A stretch of DNA of 64,000 nucleotides from Selenomonas sputigena_A (lineage in GTDB: Bacteria; Bacillota; Negativicutes; Selenomonadales; Selenomonadaceae), in assembly GCF_051603425.1 (NCBI RefSeq), contig NZ_CP194411.1, forward strand, positions 1 to 64,000. Direction: 5' to 3'. Of this stretch, positions 21,831-30,954 are shown in pieces (the stretch's first letter is position 1; every line of letters begins with the position of its first letter). The translations under genes and the position numbers were made by a program. The notes below the pieces were generated by a model. That model did no database searches, had not been told where the DNA came from, and saw nothing but the letters and a program-made list of their open reading frames with translations.

Positions 21831-23558
21831 TTATGTTCTGAATCTTGCCGCCGCCTCGTTGAGTCCGTGTGCCATATCGGACAGGCCGCGCGTGCTCGCC
21901 GCGATTTCCTCCATGCCCGCTGCCTGTTCTTCCGTCGCAGCGGAGACATTCTCCGATTCAAAAGCCACGCGTGAAGCTGCATCGTGCAGCTGTCCCGTCA
22001 CAGTGCTTATTCTTCCTGCACCGTTGCTCAAATCCTCTGTCGTCCTCTGGATGACACGGACGCTTTCCTCAAGACGATGAATCATGCCCAGGATTTCCGA
22101 GAAACTCTCGCCCGTCGCCGCAACATTCTCACGTCCCTTTTCCGCCTGTTCACGTCCGGCCTGCATAGCTGCAACGGCCTGTTCCGTCTCCTGCTGGATG
22201 GCCATGATCAGCTCGCTGATCTGCTGCGAAGCGTTCTGCGATTCTTCGGCGAGCTTTCGCACTTCCTCCGCAACGACAGCAAAGCCGCGCCCGTGCTCGC
22301 CCGCGCGTGCCGCCTCGATAGCTGCATTGAGTGCGAGAAGGTTCGTCTGCCCCGAAATGTTCGAGATAACCTCGACGATATTGCCGATTTCCTTCGAACG
22401 TTCGCCAAGTTTTGCGACGACATTCGAGGAAGAAACGACCGTATCGGCAATCGTATTCATCTGATCGACTGTGGAAACGACAATCTTGTTGCCGTCCTCC
22501 GCCTTCTGCGAAGTATTGCTGATGACGCCCATGACCTTTTCCATCGTATGTGTCGCATCCGTAATGCCTTTCGTAAAGGCCTCGATCTGCTGCTTCGCCT
22601 CCGCGATGGAATCAAGCTGCGCCTGTGCAGCGCCCGCCACCTCCGTGATGGACTGAGCCACATTCTGCGTCGCCTGCGCCGATTGCTCCGACGTGTTCGT
22701 CAACGATTCGGAAGAATCGCTGACCGTACCTGCCGTTGCCTGGATCTTTTTCGTCACATCGCGCATATTTTCCAGCATCTTATTGCACTGCCCGGCCATC
22801 TGACCAAATTCGTCCGCCGACGTCACGGGCAATGTCTGACGCAAATCGCCGTCCGCCACACGGCTCAGCGCATCGAGCAGCAGATCAACCGAACGCTTGA
22901 TCGTGCGCAGTAAATAAAACCCGCAGGAACCGGCAAAGAGAACGACAAGGACAAGAACCGCGACCGTAGACATCACAACCCGCGAATATGTCGCATTGCT
23001 TGCCGCTTTCACATCCTTCGTCCCCTTGATAGAGCGCTCCTCATCCTTGACAAGGATGTTCGAGAACTTCTTATATGCTTCACGGCTGGGACCTTCGACG
23101 TAAGCAATGGCTTCTTCTCTCTTTCCCTCAGCAATAAGCCCTTCCGTCACCCTGCCTGCCGCCAGGTACTCCTGCCATGCCTCATACTCTGCATCGAAAA
23201 ATTCCCGATCGCTCTGACGCTCCTCCTCGCTGTCGTATGTCATCTCGTTCAAAGTCTTTTCGTACTCTGCAAAAATCTGATCCACGTCTTGCCGTGCTGC
23301 CTGGAGACGAGAAGCAATCTCCGCTTCCTTTGCCGGATCCTCATTGACGGTTTTCAACAAATAGATGTTTCTCGCCTCATTGGCCGCATTGGAAAGCTCA
23401 GACGTCACGGATAAGGAATCCGACCAAACCATGAGATCTTCTGTCGATTCATTCAGTTGATTGCTCGCATACATCGCATATACGCCAAAGCCCAAAAATA
23501 ATGCAATCAGCACCACAAAACTTAGGATGATCTTCCTGGCTACTGTCAATTCATTCAT
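21831..23558 (-). CDS. Methyl-accepting chemotaxis protein (copy 1)
   Basis: A 575-residue chemoreceptor. A first transmembrane segment (about 9-31) is followed by a four-helix-bundle ligand-binding domain (to about 185), a second transmembrane segment (about 188-210), a HAMP domain and a long signalling coiled coil. The conserved tip contains ISGQTNLLALNAAIEAARAG. The start is the ATG at 23558, because AGGAGG lies 11 bases upstream; a TTG 9 bases earlier is too close to it. It is a tandem paralogue of the next gene, with the same length and closely similar ends. Confidence 0.94.
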   Translation of the reverse strand: MNELTVARKIILSFVVLIALFLGFGVYAMYASNQLNESTEDLMVWSDSLSVTSELSNAANEARNIYLLKTVNEDPAKEAEIASRLQAARQDVDQIFAEYEKTLNEMTYDSEEERQSDREFFDAEYEAWQEYLAAGRVTEGLIAEGKREEAIAYVEGPSREAYKKFSNILVKDEERSIKGTKDVKAASNATYSRVVMSTVAVLVLVVLFAGSCGFYLLRTIKRSVDLLLDALSRVADGDLRQTLPVTSADEFGQMAGQCNKMLENMRDVTKKIQATAGTVSDSSESLTNTSEQSAQATQNVAQSITEVAGAAQAQLDSIAEAKQQIEAFTKGITDATHTMEKVMGVISNTSQKAEDGNKIVVSTVDQMNTIADTVVSSSNVVAKLGERSKEIGNIVEVISNISGQTNLLALNAAIEAARAGEHGRGFAVVAEEVRKLAEESQNASQQISELIMAIQQETEQAVAAMQAGREQAEKGRENVAATGESFSEILGMIHRLEESVRVIQRTTEDLSNGAGRISTVTGQLHDAASRVAFESENVSAATEEQAAGMEEIAASTRGLSDMAHGLNEAAARFRT

Positions 23559-23782
23559 CTTCCTCAAGTCCTCCTAAAAATTAACCTGCACAAACCTGTC
23601 TGGCGTATGTTCAGCCCCTTCCCTGCCATTTCTCTTTTCCCGGCAGGGATTTTCAGGCGTTCATTTCTGATAAGGATTATCTTTTCGAACCACATAGGAG
23701 ATTTTAACATAATACCCCGGTCTTTTGCAAGAGATAATATTTCCTCTGGGACTTAAGATTAGGTACGCTTTTCCATATAACA

Positions 23783-23832
23783 AACAGGAGCCGTCCCGAA
23801 GAGCGAATCGCTCCCGGAACGGCTCCTGCCGC
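23783..23832 (-). terminator. Terminator of mcp copy 2
   Basis: The arms CAGGAGCCGT and ACGGCTCCTG with an inner GAGCG/CGCTC stem lie just after the second receptor's stop codon. A T-rich stretch follows on the minus strand. Confidence 0.8.
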
Positions 23833-23851
23833 CTGCTGAACCAATAGATTT

Positions 23852-25579
23852 TCAGGTTTTGAATTTGGCTGCCGCGTCGTTGAGATCCTGCGCCATATCC
23901 GAAAGTCCCCGGCTGCTCGCCGCGATTTCTTCCATGCCGGCCGCCTGCTCCTCCGTCGCAGCGGAAACATTCTGCGCTTCTGCCGCAACCTTAGATGCGG
24001 AATCGTGAATTTTTCCTGTCGCATCGTCAATCTTCTCTGCCCTGCGGCTCAGATCCTCCATGTTTTTCTCAATCGCAGCCGAATTCTCCTGCACACGCTG
24101 GATCATCGCACGAATCTCTGAGAAGCCCTTGCCCGTCGCCGTGACGTTCTCTCGCCCCTTCTCTGCTTCCTCGCGCCCCGTTTCCATCGCCTGCACCGCC
24201 TGCGCCGTTTCCTGCTGGATGGCGCGTATGAGCTCTTCGATTTTCTGCGAGGCGTGCTGCGATTCTTCGGCGAGCTTTCGCACCTCTTCAGCGACGACAG
24301 CAAAGCCGCGTCCGTGCTCGCCCGCGCGTGCCGCTTCAATGGCGGCATTCAGGGCGAGGAGGTTCGTCTGCCCCGAAATATTCGAGATAACCTCGACGAT
24401 ATTGCCGATCTCTTTCGAGCGTTCTCCGAGCTTTGCTACGACGTTCGACGAAGAAATGACCGTATCGGCAATCGCATTCATCTGATCAACGGTCGAAAGT
24501 ACGAGTTTATTCCCCTCCTCCGCACGCTGCGACGTATGCTCAATGTCGGCGGCAACCTGCTCGATTGTTTGCGCCGCATCCGCGATCCCGCGCGTAAAGG
24601 CATGCACCTGATGCTTCGCCTCGGCGACAGAATCAAGCTGCGCCTGCGCGGCCCCCGCAACTTCCGTAATGGACTCGGCGACATTCTGCGTTGCCTGTGC
24701 CGACTGCTCCGAAGTGCTTGTCAACGCACCGGAGGAATCAGAAACCGTGTTTGCCGTATCTTGAATCTTCTTCGTCATCGAGCGTACATTATGCAGCATC
24801 TTGTTGCACTGTTCAGCCATCTGCGCGAACTCATCGCCCGAGTCCGTCGCCAGCTTCAGGCTCAAATCGCCCTCAGCAACCTTTTTCAGTGCGTCGAGCA
24901 CCATCGCGACGGAACCCTTGATCGAGTGCAGCAGAAAGTAGCCGCAGACAACCGCGATGATGAGCACAAGGATCGTGACGATGACCGTCGTCATGACGAC
25001 GCGAGCATAGACATCATCGGCTTCCTTGTCGACCGCGTCCGCCCCCTTCATGGCACGCTCTTCATCGGAAAGAATGAGTGTCTCCAACTTCTGATAACTC
25101 TTGCTCCACTTCTGGTCAATGAAAGCAAGCCCTTCGGCGTACTTTCCCTCGGCAAACAGTCGATCGCCTTCCTCACCGGCTTTCAAATACTCCAGCCAGG
25201 CATTGTATTCATTGTCAAAAAGCTCCTGATCCGAGCGGCGCTCCTCTTCGTTGTAGTAAGTCGTCTCAGCGAGTGTTTTTCTGTACTCATCAAAAACATC
25301 CTCAACCTTCTTTTTGCTCGCCTCGTGCTGTTGTTCAAGCTGCTCACGCGTCTGCGGATCCTGCGCCATCGCCTTCAAAAGTGCAAAGATACGGGTCTCG
25401 TTCGTGGCGTCAGAAAGCCTCGAAGACATATTCAACGCCCGAGTCCAATCCATGAGATCTGCCGTCGACTTATTCAGCGCATTGCCGGAATAATTCGCAT
25501 AAATGCCAAAACACAGAAACATCACGATCAGGATCACAAAGCTTAAAACAATCTTTTTTGCTACTGTCAACCCATTCAT
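23852..25579 (-). CDS. Methyl-accepting chemotaxis protein (copy 2)
   Basis: A 575-residue chemoreceptor with the same architecture as its neighbour: transmembrane helix (about 9-31), four-helix-bundle sensor, transmembrane helix (about 188-210), HAMP and signalling domain with the same tip sequence. The signalling half is nearly identical to copy 1. The sensor half is more diverged, so the two probably detect different ligands or share one with changed affinity. The ATG at 25579 follows GGAGGGGATGGAGAA. A longer open frame upstream has no support. Their own terminators suggest separate transcripts. Confidence 0.94.
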   Translation of the reverse strand: MNGLTVAKKIVLSFVILIVMFLCFGIYANYSGNALNKSTADLMDWTRALNMSSRLSDATNETRIFALLKAMAQDPQTREQLEQQHEASKKKVEDVFDEYRKTLAETTYYNEEERRSDQELFDNEYNAWLEYLKAGEEGDRLFAEGKYAEGLAFIDQKWSKSYQKLETLILSDEERAMKGADAVDKEADDVYARVVMTTVIVTILVLIIAVVCGYFLLHSIKGSVAMVLDALKKVAEGDLSLKLATDSGDEFAQMAEQCNKMLHNVRSMTKKIQDTANTVSDSSGALTSTSEQSAQATQNVAESITEVAGAAQAQLDSVAEAKHQVHAFTRGIADAAQTIEQVAADIEHTSQRAEEGNKLVLSTVDQMNAIADTVISSSNVVAKLGERSKEIGNIVEVISNISGQTNLLALNAAIEAARAGEHGRGFAVVAEEVRKLAEESQHASQKIEELIRAIQQETAQAVQAMETGREEAEKGRENVTATGKGFSEIRAMIQRVQENSAAIEKNMEDLSRRAEKIDDATGKIHDSASKVAAEAQNVSAATEEQAAGMEEIAASSRGLSDMAQDLNDAAAKFKT

Positions 25580-26056
25580 TTCTCCATCCCCTCCGTGGAA
25601 AACAACTCCGGGCGCAGCAGCTTGGCAAACAAATCGTATGCACAAATATCCTAATTGGCGAAGCGCAAAGCGTTCAGTCAGTTAGTTGACGTCGACCACT
25701 AAAAAGATAATCGTTCCATCTCTCTAATGGTTTCAGTAAATCACATTTCTCGCCTGCGGGAAAAATTGCTTTCCAAAATCCAGATTGTGAAAACGGCAAC
25801 TAATATAATACAATCATATGCATATATTAGCACATCTGACCCCCCCCGCAAGACATTTCTAACTATTTTTTATGATTTTCAGTTCGAATTCTAATGAAAC
25901 AGCGCCACGATAAAGTTGCCGCGTTGCTGTCTTTTTCCAATCTACAGACAAAAACTTCCATGCATTTCGGAGAACCGGCATTAAACAGAAAATTTATATG
26001 TTGTATATGTCTATTACGCTATAGTCTATCATATATCAAGAAAAAGGAGCTTGCGC
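25580..26056. other. AT-rich intergenic region upstream of mcp copy 2
   Basis: This 477-base gap contains AT-rich sequence and a run of nine or so C near 25842-25850. There is no convincing gene; a 62-codon plus-strand frame at 25894 has no ribosome binding site. I could not assign a clear promoter for the receptor here. Confidence 0.5.
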
Positions 26057-26516
26057 ATGGAACTGAAAATTACAGGTTATAACAAATGGGATCTCTCGGT
26101 AAGAAAAGAAGTGTTGTATGAATTTGCTTGGTCGCTTCGCGCAAATATCGATCGCCTTTGCAGCAAAAATGAGCGTAAAAAAATCCCATATTGGATGCCC
26201 TCTATCAAAATTCAATAAAGGATTCCGGTCGCTTATTAAAAACGAATGACCCAATTGAAATTTTAAACATTGAGGGACGTTTAACTGGATTAAAGAATAT
26301 GATTCCGGTGCTGAAAGATTTAAGGAAATGATCTACGAATTTACAAAGCAAGATGTGGATAATGCCACCCACGGGGTATTAGACATACTTCTTGCAGAAG
26401 GAACTTTAACGAAAGAAGAACAGAATGGTGTTGCCATAATCGCAAAAAACCCCATCGTCGACATCCGCAAAGAGCTTCAAGTTATCCAAAAGAACAGAAA
26501 TCTCGATATGAAGTGA
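26057..26516 (+). pseudogene. Unknown gene broken by two frameshifts (or two small unknown genes)
   Basis: An ATG at 26057 with AAGGAG upstream opens a 53-codon frame (MELKITGYNKWDLSVRKEVL) ending at 26218. The -1 frame from the A7 run at 26177-26183 reads on as protein-like sequence (NPILDALYQNSIKDSGRLLK), and from about 26274 a third frame gives FNWIKEYDSGAERFKEMIYE and continues to 26516. Joined, these make one protein of roughly 155 residues that I do not recognise. The last part also begins with its own ATG at 26328 (62 residues, ATGA overlap with a stop). The region is AT-rich compared with its neighbours, which suggests acquisition. It could be a decayed gene, a slippage-controlled gene or a sequencing error in the A-run. 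Confidence 0.55.
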
Positions 26517-26524
26517 AAATGACA

Positions 26525-26573
26525 CAGAAACCCGCAGAGCCGCCTCCCCCAAGAGGCGATTCTGCGGGTTTCC
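26525..26573. terminator. Terminator of glyQS
   Basis: The arms AAACCCGCAGA and TCTGCGGGTTT, with an inner CGCCT/AGGCG stem, lie 30 bases past the glyS stop. The hairpin can serve glyS on the minus strand and the broken gene on the plus strand. Confidence 0.85.
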
Positions 26574-26599
26574 ATTTCCTTCGCTGTGTGGGACGGTTC

Positions 26600-28660
26600 C
26601 TATCCCTGCACGATTTTGCTGAAATCAGCGACCTGGAGCAGGAGATTGTCGATGGCTTTCAAGAGTGCGAGGCGATTCCGACGCACAGCCACATCATCCG
26701 CCATGACCATGACGCCGTCGAAAAACGCATCGATCGGATCGGCGAGATCCTTGAAATCGTCAATGGCGCCGACGTAATCGTGCGCTTCAAGCAGGCTTTC
26801 CGCCGCACTCTTCGCCGATGTGTAAGCCTTCATCAATTCTCTTTCCTCATCGGTTTCGAAAAGGCTTTCGTCAATCTCTGCTGTCTCGGCCTTCGCTGCG
26901 AGGTTTGCCGCGCGCACGAAGGACTGCACAGCCTTTGCCGTATCGGGCGCGGACAGCTGTTCCTGCACGGCTTTGGCTGCGAGCATGACGCGCCCGATAT
27001 CGTCGATATCGCCGAGCACGGCATCGGCGACATCATAGCGGATTCCCGCTTCACCGAGCACGTTCTTGAGGCGCAGGCGCATAAAATCAGCCACATCGGT
27101 CTGCATTTTTTCCCGCGCTTTCACCTCCGTGAGAGCGAGCAAATCCATAGCCCAGCTGACGAGGTCAACGAGCGAAAGGGAAAGCTCCGCCTTGATGATG
27201 CTGTTCACAAGCCCGAGCGCCTGACGCCGCAGCGCAAACGGATCCTGCGAGCCCGTGGGGATGAGCCCGCGGCTGAATGTCGCGACGATATTGTCCATCT
27301 TGTCCGCAAGGCTCACGATGATGCCGGCCTTCGTCTGCGGCAGTTCGTCGCCTGCAAAACGCGGCATATAGTGCTCGTCAACAGCAAGGGCGACCTCCTC
27401 GCCTTCGCCGTCAAGACGGGCGTATTCCTTGCCCATGACGCCCTGCAGTTCCGTGAATTCCATGACCATGCCCGTCACGAGATCGGCTTTGGCCAGCTTC
27501 GCCGCACGCTGCGCAGCTTTTTTCTCCGCAGCGCTTGCACCAAGGGCATCTGCGATGCGTCCGGCAAGCTCCTCGAGGCGCAGCGACTTGTCGTAGAGCG
27601 TGCCAAGTCCCTCCTGAAAGACAACCGTCTTGAGTTTTTCCAGATGCTCTTCCAAGCTCTTCTTCCGATCTTCGTCGAAGAAGAATTGCGCATCCGCCAA
27701 GCGTGCGCGCAGAACGCGCTCATTGCCGTGCTGCACCGTCTGAAGATACTCGGCTCCGCCATTTCGCACGGTGAGGAAAAGCGGCATCAGACTGCCGTCC
27801 GCCGCCTTCACGGGGAAGTAGCGCTGATGGTCGCGCATCGGCGTAATGACGGCCTCCGGCGGCAGTGCGAGATACTTTTCCTCAAATCTGCCCGCAAGCG
27901 CCGTCGGATACTCGACGAGATAGAGCACCTCTTCCAAAAGATCCGGTGTGATTTCCGCCGTGCCGCCGTGCGCCTTCGCCTCTTCGGCAAGCCCCTGCTC
28001 GATCAGCGCCTTGCGCCGCGCAGGATCGACGATGACGAAAGCCTCCTCGCACGCTTCCTCATAATGCGCGGCATCCTGGATAGTGAAGTCGCCCGTGCTG
28101 AGGAAACGATGGCCGCGCGATGTATTGCCGCTCTTGACGCGCGCAAGCTCAAAGGGCACGACTTCCTCGCCGTAGAGTGCGACAAGCCAGCGCAGGGGCC
28201 GGATAAAGCGAAAGTCGAGGTCGCCCCAGCGCATGCTGTTGGGAAGGGGCAGGTCGCAGATGAGCTCGGGCAGGAGCCTTTCCAGCACCTTTTCCGCAGG
28301 CTCTCCCGTTTCCTGTACGAGCGCATAGACGTAGCCATCACGCGTCACGAGATCCTCCGCCTTGACGCCCTGCCCGCGAGCAAAGCCTTCCGCTGCTTTC
28401 GTCGGCTTGCCCGCGGCATCGAAAGCCACCTGTACGGACGGCCCTCGTTTTTCTTCCGCGACATCCGCCTGCTTTTCAGCCAATCCTTCGACGATGAGTG
28501 CGAGGCGGCGCGGCGTGCCGAGCGTCCTCACTCCGCCATGCGCCAAACGCAGCTCGCCGAGCGCCTTTTCCGCCCTTTCACCAAGCTCCTGCAGCAATCC
28601 CGGCATTGCATGTGCCGGAATCTCCTCTGTGCCGATTTCCAACAACAAATCCTTGCTCAT
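26600..28660 (-). CDS. glyS: Glycine-tRNA ligase beta subunit
   Basis: A 686-residue beta subunit of the bacterial alpha2beta2 glycyl-tRNA synthetase, of normal length. The N-terminal LLLEIGTEEIPAHAMPGLL is the family start, an HD-like domain lies in the middle, and the C-terminal anticodon-binding (DALR) region ends the protein. It binds tRNA-Gly and supports the alpha subunit. The ATG overlaps the glyQ stop by 4 bases. A plus-strand frame of 725 codons lies opposite; it is a shadow of this GC-rich gene. Confidence 0.97.
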   Translation of the reverse strand: MSKDLLLEIGTEEIPAHAMPGLLQELGERAEKALGELRLAHGGVRTLGTPRRLALIVEGLAEKQADVAEEKRGPSVQVAFDAAGKPTKAAEGFARGQGVKAEDLVTRDGYVYALVQETGEPAEKVLERLLPELICDLPLPNSMRWGDLDFRFIRPLRWLVALYGEEVVPFELARVKSGNTSRGHRFLSTGDFTIQDAAHYEEACEEAFVIVDPARRKALIEQGLAEEAKAHGGTAEITPDLLEEVLYLVEYPTALAGRFEEKYLALPPEAVITPMRDHQRYFPVKAADGSLMPLFLTVRNGGAEYLQTVQHGNERVLRARLADAQFFFDEDRKKSLEEHLEKLKTVVFQEGLGTLYDKSLRLEELAGRIADALGASAAEKKAAQRAAKLAKADLVTGMVMEFTELQGVMGKEYARLDGEGEEVALAVDEHYMPRFAGDELPQTKAGIIVSLADKMDNIVATFSRGLIPTGSQDPFALRRQALGLVNSIIKAELSLSLVDLVSWAMDLLALTEVKAREKMQTDVADFMRLRLKNVLGEAGIRYDVADAVLGDIDDIGRVMLAAKAVQEQLSAPDTAKAVQSFVRAANLAAKAETAEIDESLFETDEERELMKAYTSAKSAAESLLEAHDYVGAIDDFKDLADPIDAFFDGVMVMADDVAVRRNRLALLKAIDNLLLQVADFSKIVQG

Positions 28661-29538
28661 GCTTTCGCCCCCTTCTTCAGCATCGGATAGCCCAGCTCTT
28701 CACGCTGTTTCAAATAGCACTGGGCGCAAACCCGCGCCAACTTGCGCACGCGGCCGATGAAAGCCGTGCGTTCCGACACGCTGATCGCACCGCGCGCGTC
28801 GAGCAGATTGAAGGCATGCGAGCACTTCAAGACGTAGTCGTAGGCCGGGTGCACATACCCCAGCTCGATGACGCGCACAGCTTCCTTCTCGTATTTATCG
28901 AAAAGCTCGAAGAGGAGCGCTTCGTCCGAAAGATCGAAGGAATAGGCCGACTGCTCGACCTCGTTCTGGTGGAATACATCGCCGTAGGTATAGTCCTCCG
29001 TCCACTGGATGTCGAAGACGTTCTCGACGCCTTGAATATACATGGCCAAACGCTCCAACCCATAGGTGATTTCCGAGGAAACGGGCTTCACATCGACACT
29101 GCCAACCTGTTGGAAGTAGGTGAACTGCGTGATCTCCATGCCGTCGAGCCAGACTTCCCAGCCAAGGCCCCAAGCTCCCAGGGTCGGTGATTCCCAGTTA
29201 TCCTCGACAAAACGGATATCGTGCTGCTTCGGATCGATGCCGAGGCTCTCCAGGCTCTCCAGATAAAGCTCCTGGATATTGTCGGGCGACGGCTTCATGA
29301 TGACCTGGAACTGATGGTGCTGGTAGAGGCGGTTCGGATTGTCGCCGTAACGACCGTCCGACGGACGGCGTGAAGGTTCGACATACGCGACATTCCACGG
29401 CTCCGGTCCCAGAACGCGCAAAAAGGTCGAGGGATTCATCGTACCCGCACCCTTCTCTACATCGTACGGCTCTGTCAAAATGCAGCCCTGGTCACCCCAG
29501 AACTTTTGCAGAGCCAGGATAATCTCCTGAAATTTCAT
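28657..29538 (-). CDS. glyQ: Glycine-tRNA ligase alpha subunit
   Basis: A 293-residue class II synthetase alpha subunit, the catalytic half that activates glycine. The N-terminal LALQKFWGDQGCILTEPYD and the motif FLRVLGPEPWNVAYVEPSRR are diagnostic. AAGGAGTT precedes the ATG. A T-box leader directly upstream puts the glyQS operon under control of uncharged tRNA-Gly. Confidence 0.97.
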   Translation of the reverse strand: MKFQEIILALQKFWGDQGCILTEPYDVEKGAGTMNPSTFLRVLGPEPWNVAYVEPSRRPSDGRYGDNPNRLYQHHQFQVIMKPSPDNIQELYLESLESLGIDPKQHDIRFVEDNWESPTLGAWGLGWEVWLDGMEITQFTYFQQVGSVDVKPVSSEITYGLERLAMYIQGVENVFDIQWTEDYTYGDVFHQNEVEQSAYSFDLSDEALLFELFDKYEKEAVRVIELGYVHPAYDYVLKCSHAFNLLDARGAISVSERTAFIGRVRKLARVCAQCYLKQREELGYPMLKKGAKA

Positions 29539-29571
29539 CTGAACAACTCCTTATCCCGGGCAAAGGGCAAA

Positions 29572-29831
29572 GAAAAAAACGCCCCATCCCGCAACAAAAT
29601 GTCACAGGGACGAGACGAATCCCGCGGTTCCACCCTGATTGGCCCTGTCCTCCACACATCACGCCAAGGACAGACGCCCACCTTATATCTTATTGAACTG
29701 CCGCTCCAAAGCGCCCTTCATCCCCAAGGAAGGTCGGACAAAAGCACATCGCTTGCCGAAACCGTCCTGGCGGCCTCCCACCCTCGCCGCCTCGCTGCAC
29801 GGGAACTACTCCTCTTCTTCATTGCACGTCT
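29572..29831 (-). promoter_or_regulatory. T-box riboswitch leader of glyQS
   Basis: On the minus strand the T-box motif AGGGTGGAACCGCGGG (29621-29636) is present. It is followed by a terminator stem, CGTCTCGTCCC pairing with GGGATGGGGCG, and a T7 run at 29573-29579. Uncharged tRNA-Gly would bind and favour the antiterminator. I did not fix the specifier codon. Confidence 0.92.
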
Positions 29832-29861
29832 AGTTTAGCAAATCAACAGCCAGCTTGTCAA
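29832..29861 (-). promoter_or_regulatory. Promoter of the glyQS T-box leader
   Basis: On the minus strand TTGACA (29856-29861) and TAAACT (29832-29837) are separated by 18 bases, immediately upstream of the T-box leader. Confidence 0.75.
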
Positions 29862-29961
29862 TGGCGGCAGAGACAAGAAGCACCGCCTCGCTCCCCGCAA
29901 ACGGCTCTGCAAAAATGCCGGAAAGCGGTCTGCGCACAAACCGGTGCGGACAGCCGCTTTC

Positions 29962-30828
29962 CTACCGCCGCTCATGGAGCCGCTCCTCCACTCCTTCCCA
30001 AATCTTCTCCGGCACAAAGAGATTGCCGTCCATGCCGAAGCCCATCTCGACGCCTGGACGGTTCTTCCCGTGGAAGTCGCTGCCGCCCGTCGCCAGCAAG
30101 CTGTACTTATGGATCAAATATCCCGCGAAAGCCATATCCCGCACCGTATAATTGGGATAAAACTGCTCCATGCCGTCAAGGCCAAAGCCTTTAAGTTCTT
30201 GAATCGCCTCTTCTGTCTCATCGTCCGTCAGCCCCTTGAGGCCGATGGTCTTGTGAAAATGCGCCAGCGAGGTCACGCCGCCTGCCGCACGAATGGCGGA
30301 AAGGGCTTCCTCCGGTGTGACGTCATGCTCAAGCCCCGCCTCCGCAACGGCGGGATCGAGGTAACGATCCCAAATCTCCGAAGCGCTTTCATAGCATCCG
30401 AGTGAAATGATATAGCGCATAACGGCGTAAAGGTCGACAATGTCGCCGAGAGCAAACGGGACGACATCCTCCTTGTGAATCTCCAAGCCGCGCTCCTTCA
30501 CTCCTGCCAGGATTCTCTCTATGCCGCTCTCCTTGATGGAACGGATATGGCGATAGAGGCTCTGGAAAGCCGGATGTCCCGAATCAAAGCCAAGCGCGAC
30601 GACATGGAGGCGACGCCCGCGATAGAAAAGCGACATCTCCATGCCCGGGAGGAAGCCGACACCCAGACGCGCGGCCTCTTCCTGCGCTTCAGCAAGGCCC
30701 GCGATCGTATCGTGATCGGTCAGGGCAAACCCCTTGAGCCCCAGCTCCTTGGCGTGCGCTGCCAGGCCTGCCGGCGAAAAGCTGCCGTCTGAACAAAGTG
30801 AATGTGTATGAAAATCGATCCTTGCCAA
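29962..30828 (-). CDS. PHP domain phosphoesterase (YciV/RNase AM-like)
   Basis: A protein of about 288 residues with the metal-binding PHP motifs: DFHTHSLCSDGS at the start, LTDHDT, an internal HFH, and GSDFHG near the end. Relatives hydrolyse 3',5'-nucleoside bisphosphates or mature the 5' ends of rRNA. I favour the TTG at 30828, because AGGAGG lies 5 bases before it and this puts the PHP motif at the N-terminus; an ATG at 30846 without a good site is the alternative. It lies between uvrC and the glyQS leader. Confidence 0.86.
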   Translation of the reverse strand: MARIDFHTHSLCSDGSFSPAGLAAHAKELGLKGFALTDHDTIAGLAEAQEEAARLGVGFLPGMEMSLFYRGRRLHVVALGFDSGHPAFQSLYRHIRSIKESGIERILAGVKERGLEIHKEDVVPFALGDIVDLYAVMRYIISLGCYESASEIWDRYLDPAVAEAGLEHDVTPEEALSAIRAAGGVTSLAHFHKTIGLKGLTDDETEEAIQELKGFGLDGMEQFYPNYTVRDMAFAGYLIHKYSLLATGGSDFHGKNRPGVEMGFGMDGNLFVPEKIWEGVEERLHERR

Positions 30829-30920
30829 TATGCCCTCCTGCCGCATCCTGCGGCCAAAATCTCTCAGATGTGTTTGCCTTGCCTGGAAACCACGCGCCCA
30901 AGCGGCGGCAATACGCCGAT

Positions 30921-30949
30921 CACAAGCCTCTCTTCTCCGGCTTGTGATT
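30921..30949. repeat. Inverted repeat between uvrC and the PHP gene
   Basis: The arms ATCACAAGCC and GGCTTGTGAT surround a 10-base loop, directly after the uvrC stop codon. It has no T-run, so terminator function is uncertain. Confidence 0.5.
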
Positions 30950-30954
30950 GACCC

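Noticed and set aside
26513..28690. A 725-codon plus-strand open frame
   Set aside because: It lies exactly opposite glyS, a clear conserved gene, and its protein is rich in Arg/His/Leu as expected for an antisense shadow of GC-rich coding DNA.
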